Source: Microcaldota archaeon
GTDB taxonomy: Archaea; Micrarchaeota; Micrarchaeia; Norongarragalinales; CAINOH01
NCBI GenBank assembly: GCA_027371655.1
Contig: DAHXMR010000231.1
Span: 1-9,757, forward strand
Direction of reading: 5' to 3'
Length of the DNA: 9,757 nucleotides
Shown here: positions 6,931-9,757 of the stretch, piece after piece
How positions within the stretch are numbered: the stretch's first letter is position 1
Layout: each line of letters starts with the position of its first letter
Program-made: the position numbers and the translations under genes
The notes under the pieces: generated by a model
The model's input: only the letters and a program-made list of their open reading frames with translations
What the model was told of the DNA's origin: nothing
Database searches by the model: none

Positions 6931-7000
6931 GAAGAAGAAAAGCCGCGGCTGGAAAATAAAAAACAAACTCGGGAAAAAATCCCGTTGAAAATAAAAATAT

Positions 7001-7012
7001 TGGAAAAAAAGA
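7001..7012 (-). terminator. T-rich terminator of the PRC-barrel gene
   Basis: On the minus strand the sequence after the PRC-barrel stop at 7027 reads into CTTCTTTTTTTCC, with seven T in a row (7004..7010 on the complementary strand). Archaeal transcription commonly ends at such tracts without a hairpin. A small hairpin, CGGGA/TCCCG with an AAAAA loop at 6970..6984, lies just beyond it and could help. No equivalent T-run follows the toxin stop at 6930 on the plus strand. Confidence 0.5.
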
Positions 7013-7026
7013 AGTTAGGGGGAGAT

Positions 7027-7287
7027 TTATCCCGCCAGTCCCCTGCGGTCGACGACCATCACGTCCTTCACGTCCAATACGGACGAGTACGGGAGCGTGA
7101 TGAGCGCGCTTCCCTCGTGCTTCGCGCGGAGCGCGAGCGACGAGTCGGGGTTGGGCTCGACGAGCACTGAGTCGATCTTTCCGGTGAGCTCGTTTATGAA
7201 CAAGTCCACGACGCGGCCGATTTCCTCTCCGTCGGTTGTGATTATCCTTTTGCCGGCAAGCTGTTTGGCGATTGCGAATTTGACCAT
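7027..7287 (-). CDS. Small stand-alone PRC-barrel protein
   Basis: An 86-residue protein made almost entirely of one PRC-barrel, a six-stranded beta fold named after photosynthetic reaction centre subunit H. The opening LAGKRIITTDGEEIGRVVDL and the IDSVLVEP and VMVVDRR strands are characteristic. Small PRC-barrel proteins are widespread in archaea; in haloarchaea some (CdpB) act as division-site adaptors that link to SepF, while others are uncharacterised. No membrane segment or extra domain is present, so it should be cytoplasmic and act by protein-protein contact. The start is ATG 7287, with GGTGA nine bases upstream. It diverges from the 90-residue gene at 7394 across a 106-base AT-rich gap and ends at its own T-tract. 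The fold call is strong; a division role is a guess by analogy. Confidence 0.85.
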   Translation of the reverse strand: MVKFAIAKQLAGKRIITTDGEEIGRVVDLFINELTGKIDSVLVEPNPDSSLALRAKHEGSALITLPYSSVLDVKDVMVVDRRGLAG

Positions 7288-7393
7288 TTTTGGCGTTTCA
7301 CCTTTACAAATTTACAAAAAACATACGATTTCTGGAAGCAATAAAGCCCGCAAGTATTTAAATACGTTATGTTAATCTATTCGGAGGTTTTCG
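7288..7393. promoter_or_regulatory. Divergent promoter with palindromic TATA box and strong SD
   Basis: The gap holds GTATTTAAATAC at 7354..7365, a perfect 12-bp palindrome whose core TTTAAA is a near-ideal archaeal TATA box. It lies about 34 bases before the ATG at 7394, so transcription should begin just ahead of the strong Shine-Dalgarno GGAGG at 7383..7387. Because it is palindromic it could also direct transcription toward the PRC-barrel gene, giving a leader of roughly 40 bases; a second AT-rich stretch near 7303..7318 is an alternative for that side. The motifs are seen; their use is inferred. Confidence 0.6.
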
Positions 7394-7666
7394 ATGAAAA
7401 TCAAGGACGAGGTCCTAAAGGTTATCGATTCTCTCAAAAAGGCAGGTTTCAACCCGGTTGACGCGGTGTTCGAAGGCGCCCTGGGCGTCAAGGAGGACAC
7501 CACGCTTGCCTTCATGGACAAGCTCAACGACTCGCAAATGGTGTCAGGCGTCATCCGCGTAATCTATACCTCCGACGAGGACAACGTGCGCTTCGTCGAG
7601 ATTCCGGTCGGCCAGGGCGGCGAGGAAGCCGCGGGAGAAGCCGAAGCGGCCGGAAAACGCAAGTAA
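7394..7666 (+). CDS. Small conserved-looking protein of unknown function, acidic tail
   Basis: I do not recognise this 90-residue protein. Residues 1-20 look like an amphipathic helix (EVLKVIDSLKKAG). A second helical segment spans about 33-50, and a beta segment at about 52-71 (VSGVIRVIYTS, then VRFVEIPVG). The last 18 residues are a low-complexity Gly/Glu/Ala tail closed by KRK. It has no Cys, no signal peptide and no membrane helix. Its expression signals are the strongest in the window: a palindromic TATA box, then GGAGG seven bases before ATG 7394, suggesting an abundant product. It diverges from the PRC-barrel gene, so the two may be co-regulated. The N-terminal helices could be a degenerate winged-helix or an adaptor, but nothing in the sequence proves either. 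That the gene is real rests on its signals, its position and its ordinary coding character. Confidence 0.75.
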   Translation: MKIKDEVLKVIDSLKKAGFNPVDAVFEGALGVKEDTTLAFMDKLNDSQMVSGVIRVIYTSDEDNVRFVEIPVGQGGEEAAGEAEAAGKRK

Positions 7667-7689
7667 AACGCGACTTTTCCCCCAATTTC

Positions 7690-7729
7690 ACCCCCCTTGG
7701 TTAGCGTGCGCCAACGGCGGCCGGGGGGT
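7690..7729 (+). terminator. Bulged GC hairpin between the 90-aa gene and the nitroreductase
   Basis: ACCCCCC at 7690..7696 can pair with GGGGGGT at 7723..7729, and the inner TTGG at 7697..7700 with CCAA at 7711..7714, leaving a 10-base loop and an 8-base bulge on one side. It lies 24 bases after the stop at 7666 and just before the next gene's TATA-like box. No long T-tract follows, and TTTT at 7675..7678 comes before it, so its role as a terminator, attenuator or mere boundary is uncertain. Confidence 0.35.
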
Positions 7730-7734
7730 TCCGG

Positions 7735-7742
7735 TTTTATAT
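7735..7742 (+). promoter_or_regulatory. TATA box for the nitroreductase operon
   Basis: TTTTATAT stands out in GC-rich sequence 44 bases before the ATG at 7786. Using the usual archaeal spacing, transcription would begin near 7762..7768, giving a leader of about 20 bases that still contains the GGATGG Shine-Dalgarno-like motif. This is inferred from motif and spacing only. Confidence 0.5.
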
Positions 7743-7785
7743 CCCGCTTTTCTACTTGATAGCAATCAATCCCCGGATGGTTGCA

Positions 7786-8370
7786 ATGGCCCCAAAAGCA
7801 AAACCCAAAGCGCGTTGCCCCGCCTTTTTGGAGCTTGCCAAGGCGCGGAAGACCGTCTACGAGTTCAGCGGGAAGCCCGTGGGAAAGCGCGAGCTTGGAA
7901 AAATCCTCGAGGCGGGAAGATGGGCGCCAAGCTGCACGAATTCCCAGCCCTGGAACTTCGTGGCCGTGCGGGGAAAGAAAAGAATCGAAGAGTTGATGAA
8001 GACCGCCAATTACGGCGACTTCCACGGCGCGCCCGCGCTGATTGTCGCACTTGTGCTAAGGCAGGAGCTCTGCGCGGGGCAGGACAAGGCCTGCTTTCGG
8101 AACGTGAAGACTTACACGCACGACACGTACATGAGCATTGCCGCGGCAGGCCTGCAAATGGCATTGGAGGCAACCGAGCTGGGAATAGGCACCTGTCTTC
8201 TCACGCCCGATGCGGAAAAGGCGAAAAAACTGCTTAAAACCCTTGCCGAAGACGACGTCCCCCTGATGGTGGGCTTGGGCTTTGAAAAGGAAGGCGCGTT
8301 CCAAAAAAAGCGGGAACGCCGCGCCTTGAAGGAATCCGTTTCTTACGAAGTTTTCGGTGGACGAAAATGA
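7786..8370 (+). CDS. Nitroreductase-family flavoprotein
   Basis: A 194-residue member of the FMN-dependent nitroreductase superfamily, dimeric enzymes that use NAD(P)H to reduce nitro compounds, quinones or flavins. The hallmark FMN-site segment APSCTNSQPWNFVAV is at residues 47-61. The helix with ALEATELGIGTCLL is at 126-139, and the C-terminal GLGFEKEGAF then KKRERRALKESV is at 163-185. The usual Arg-rich N-terminal FMN-phosphate motif is altered, reading ARKTVYEF where many members have RRSxRxF. Cys96 and Cys103 sit in an unusual LCAGQDKACF stretch of the variable middle region. I start at ATG 7786, with GGATGG five bases upstream; ATG 7777 and TTG 7756 are possible. Its TGA overlaps the next ATG (ATGA), so it is coupled to the KaiC-like gene. 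The substrate is unknown. Confidence 0.9.
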   Translation: MAPKAKPKARCPAFLELAKARKTVYEFSGKPVGKRELGKILEAGRWAPSCTNSQPWNFVAVRGKKRIEELMKTANYGDFHGAPALIVALVLRQELCAGQDKACFRNVKTYTHDTYMSIAAAGLQMALEATELGIGTCLLTPDAEKAKKLLKTLAEDDVPLMVGLGFEKEGAFQKKRERRALKESVSYEVFGGRK

Positions 8371-8918
8371 AAGGCGGAACCCTCGAAAGCACCCTTGAAG
8401 GGGAAATCAACTCCGCAAAGGGCAAGGGCGGCGTTTTCCTCATAAGATGCAAGCCCGAGGAGTGCCACCAGGCCACGAATGCGGCTGCAAGCGTTCTCAC
8501 GCGAAAGATGGGGCTTTCGGGCGCCTATGTTACGCTGAGCCGGCCGTTCAGGAAAGTGCTGGAAGACTTCGGCGAAAGCGGCGCGGACACCTCGAAGATT
8601 TTTTTCATCGACGGCTCGGGAAGCGGGGGAACTGACTTGAAAAACTGCAAGTTCCTCGAAGGCGAGTCGCTCACCGAACTGTCGCTTGCAATTTCCGCGG
8701 TTTTGGCGGCGAAAAACCCCGATTTTTACGTGATAGACTCGATCACCACCATGCTCATCTACAACGACAATGAAACCGTGGAAAAATTCGTGCACTACGT
8801 CTCAACCAAGGCGGAGAACATGGGCAAAACCCTAGTGCTCGTGTCCGTCGACGAGGAAAAGACAAACAAGCTCGTCCCCGCCATAACCCAGTTCTGCGAC
8901 AAGGTAATCCGCGTTTAA
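8367..8918 (+). CDS. KaiC/RadA-like RecA-fold protein without a P-loop
   Basis: A 183-residue protein with the strand order of the archaeal KaiC/RAD55-like RecA superfamily. GGVFLIRCKPEECHQA at residues 21-36 occupies the place of the P-loop. A strand and helix follow (GAYVTLSRPFRKVLEDFG, 52-69), then KIFFIDGSG at 77-85, and a clear Walker B strand DFYVIDSITTMLIY at 119-132 with Asp124. TLVLVSVDEE at 155-164 matches the next strand. The GxxxxGK[ST] Walker A is absent, so ATP binding of the usual kind is unlikely and a regulatory or scaffold role is more plausible. Related P-loop-less proteins occur in archaea. The ATG overlaps the nitroreductase stop by four bases, so the two are co-translated, though no shared pathway is obvious. 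A T-rich stretch at 8929..8940 follows the stop and probably ends the transcript. Confidence 0.75.
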   Translation: MKGGTLESTLEGEINSAKGKGGVFLIRCKPEECHQATNAAASVLTRKMGLSGAYVTLSRPFRKVLEDFGESGADTSKIFFIDGSGSGGTDLKNCKFLEGESLTELSLAISAVLAAKNPDFYVIDSITTMLIYNDNETVEKFVHYVSTKAENMGKTLVLVSVDEEKTNKLVPAITQFCDKVIRV

Positions 8919-8928
8919 ACTGCGGCTT

Positions 8929-8940
8929 TATTCTCTTTTT
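8929..8940 (+). terminator. T-rich terminator and possible taw1 TATA region
   Basis: Bases 8929..8940 read TTTATTCTCTTT and continue into two further T, 11 bases after the KaiC-like stop. The T-rich tract fits an archaeal terminator for the nitroreductase operon. The same stretch ends about 20 to 32 bases before the taw1 ATG at 8961, where a TATA box would sit for a leaderless or short-leader transcript. Both readings are inference. Confidence 0.4.
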
Positions 8941-8949
8941 CCCGCCAAA

Positions 8950-8963
8950 CATAAGTTCTTATG
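8950..8963. repeat. Perfect inverted repeat overlapping the taw1 start codon
   Basis: CATAAG, a two-base spacer TT, then CTTATG form a perfect 6+6 inverted repeat whose last three bases are the taw1 ATG. It may be a small operator or a hairpin that hides the start codon, or it may be chance; one 12-base symmetric match in this much intergenic sequence is not rare enough to be proof. Confidence 0.45.
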
Positions 8964-9757
8964 AAAACAGTTTCCGGCACACCGCAGCAACGGGGCGACG
9001 CCGCGCTCACAACCGAACAGTCCGTCCGTCTCCAAAAGGCGGGTTATAGCTTGATTGGTTCGTCCAAGCACTCGGCGGCGAAAGTGTGCCTTTGGTGCAA
9101 GAAGTCCCTGCGGGGGCAGGGGCATTGCTACAAGCAGGAGTTCTACGGAATCAAGAGCCACCGCTGCCTGCAACTCACTCCCTCGCTGCCTTTTTGCACG
9201 CACCAGTGCGTGTTCTGCTGGCGCGACACGTCCATTACAATTCCAAAATGGCAGGGGCCAACTGACGAACCCGCGGCGCTTGTTGATGAGGCAATCGCGG
9301 CGCAAAGAAAAGCGCTGACCGGATTCAAGGGCAACTCAAACGCAGACCGCGCACTGTGGGCGGAGGCCCAGGAACCAAAACAAGCGGCGATTTCGCTTGC
9401 GGGCGAGCCAACGCTCTACCCAAAGCTTGCAGAATTAATCGGGGAATTCCATTCGCGCAAAATGATTACGTTTCTGGTTACAAATGGGCTCAACCCCGAA
9501 GCGCTTCGCACTTTGGAAAATGAAAACTCGCTTCCCACCCAGCTTTACGTTTCGCTCGCCTCGCACTCGCCGCAAAACTATCTGCTCGTGCACAGGCCGC
9601 TTGTGGAAAAGGGGTGGGAAAAATTCAACGAATCCCTCGAATTGCTTTCAACGCTTGGCAAAAAAACGCGCACGGTTTTGAGAATGACTTTGGCGCGGGG
9701 CGTAAACTTTGATTCCGCGCAGGATTATGCGAAACTCATTGGAAAATCAAAAGCCGA
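8961..9757 (+). CDS. tRNA 4-demethylwyosine synthase Taw1, 3' end outside the window
   Basis: Radical-SAM enzyme that condenses pyruvate carbons with N1-methylguanosine-37 of tRNA-Phe to form 4-demethylwyosine, the tricyclic core of wyosine bases. The first 265 residues are present and the frame is open to the window edge. The radical-SAM CxxxCxxC motif is C79-THQ-C83-VF-C86. The second 4Fe-4S cluster ligands are Cys43, Cys56 and Cys69. The spacings 13, 13 and 10 are the same as those between the cluster cysteines of the Methanocaldococcus jannaschii enzyme. CYKQEFYGIKSHRCLQLTPS at 56-75 and ISLAGEPTLYP at about 143-153 are family hallmarks, and Lys41 lies in the AAKVC segment. Cys46 is an extra cysteine in a place usually filled by another residue. 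ATG 8961 is the start; no clear Shine-Dalgarno is seen, so a leaderless transcript is possible. The N-terminal 20 residues are poorly conserved. Confidence 0.95.
   Translation, partial: MKTVSGTPQQRGDAALTTEQSVRLQKAGYSLIGSSKHSAAKVCLWCKKSLRGQGHCYKQEFYGIKSHRCLQLTPSLPFCTHQCVFCWRDTSITIPKWQGPTDEPAALVDEAIAAQRKALTGFKGNSNADRALWAEAQEPKQAAISLAGEPTLYPKLAELIGEFHSRKMITFLVTNGLNPEALRTLENENSLPTQLYVSLASHSPQNYLLVHRPLVEKGWEKFNESLELLSTLGKKTRTVLRMTLARGVNFDSAQDYAKLIGKSKA

Noticed and set aside
6941..6950. Ten-base palindrome AGCCGCGGCT after the toxin gene
   Set aside because: It is short, GC-only in its core and has no T-tract. It is not enough to call a terminator or operator.
7681..7785. Possible tRNA or small RNA in the GC-rich gap before the nitroreductase
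   Set aside because: No acceptor stem, anticodon arm or T-loop consensus can be formed. The CCGGGGGGTTCC stretch only resembles part of a T-arm.
7564..8795. Minus-strand open frames at 7564..8025, 8234..8500 and 8343..8795
   Set aside because: They overlap well-supported plus-strand genes and show no family motifs or start signals.
1..9757. CRISPR array, transposase, integrase or phage genes
   Set aside because: No regularly spaced repeats, no insertion-sequence ends and no recombinase motifs were seen on either strand.

Overview
The window looks like a 9.8 kb piece of an archaeal genome. The markers are Taw1 (archaeal tRNA-Phe wyosine synthase), an archaeal-type NFACT/RqcH protein, a small stand-alone PRC-barrel protein, a KaiC/RadA-like protein, TATA-type promoter boxes and T-rich terminator tracts. 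Base composition is GC-rich, GTG starts occur, and genes are tightly packed with ATGA overlaps. A DPANN-type lineage such as Diapherotrites or Micrarchaeota would fit, but this is inference from style and not a phylogenetic result. Both ends are cut: the left end is an apparently chimeric junction and the right end stops inside taw1.

Left part (1..5088). A PIN-domain gene without a start codon (76..480) faces a four-gene minus-strand operon. In transcription order the operon holds a LolD/MacB-type ABC ATPase (5088..4377, interrupted by a one-base homopolymer frameshift), a signal-peptide-bearing beta-sandwich protein with a C-terminal membrane anchor (4324..3035), and two paralogous MacB/FtsX-type permeases (2998..1763 and 1730..489). 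Together they form one MacB-like membrane machine with a tethered extracellular partner. Bases 2..74 are an exact inverted copy of the 3' end of the second gene's permease (1768..1840), so the first 74 bases are either a chimera or a rearrangement breakpoint.

Middle part (5089..6930). A short divergent promoter region leads on the plus strand to an RqcH/NFACT-family protein. It keeps NFACT-N, the helix-hairpin-helix region and the start of the coiled coil, but ends before NFACT-R. A VapBC toxin-antitoxin pair (AbrB-type antitoxin and PIN toxin, ATGA overlap) follows directly, preceded by an operator-like array of GTAATA repeats.

Right part (6931..9757). A PRC-barrel gene (minus) and an unrecognised 90-residue acidic-tailed protein (plus) diverge from a region with a perfect palindromic TATA box. 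Next come a nitroreductase and, coupled to it by ATGA overlap, a KaiC-like protein that has kept Walker B but lost the P-loop. The window closes with taw1, incomplete at the 3' end, whose iron-sulfur cysteine spacing is intact.

No tRNA, rRNA, CRISPR array or transposase was seen, and no stretch longer than about 120 bases lacks an assigned gene.
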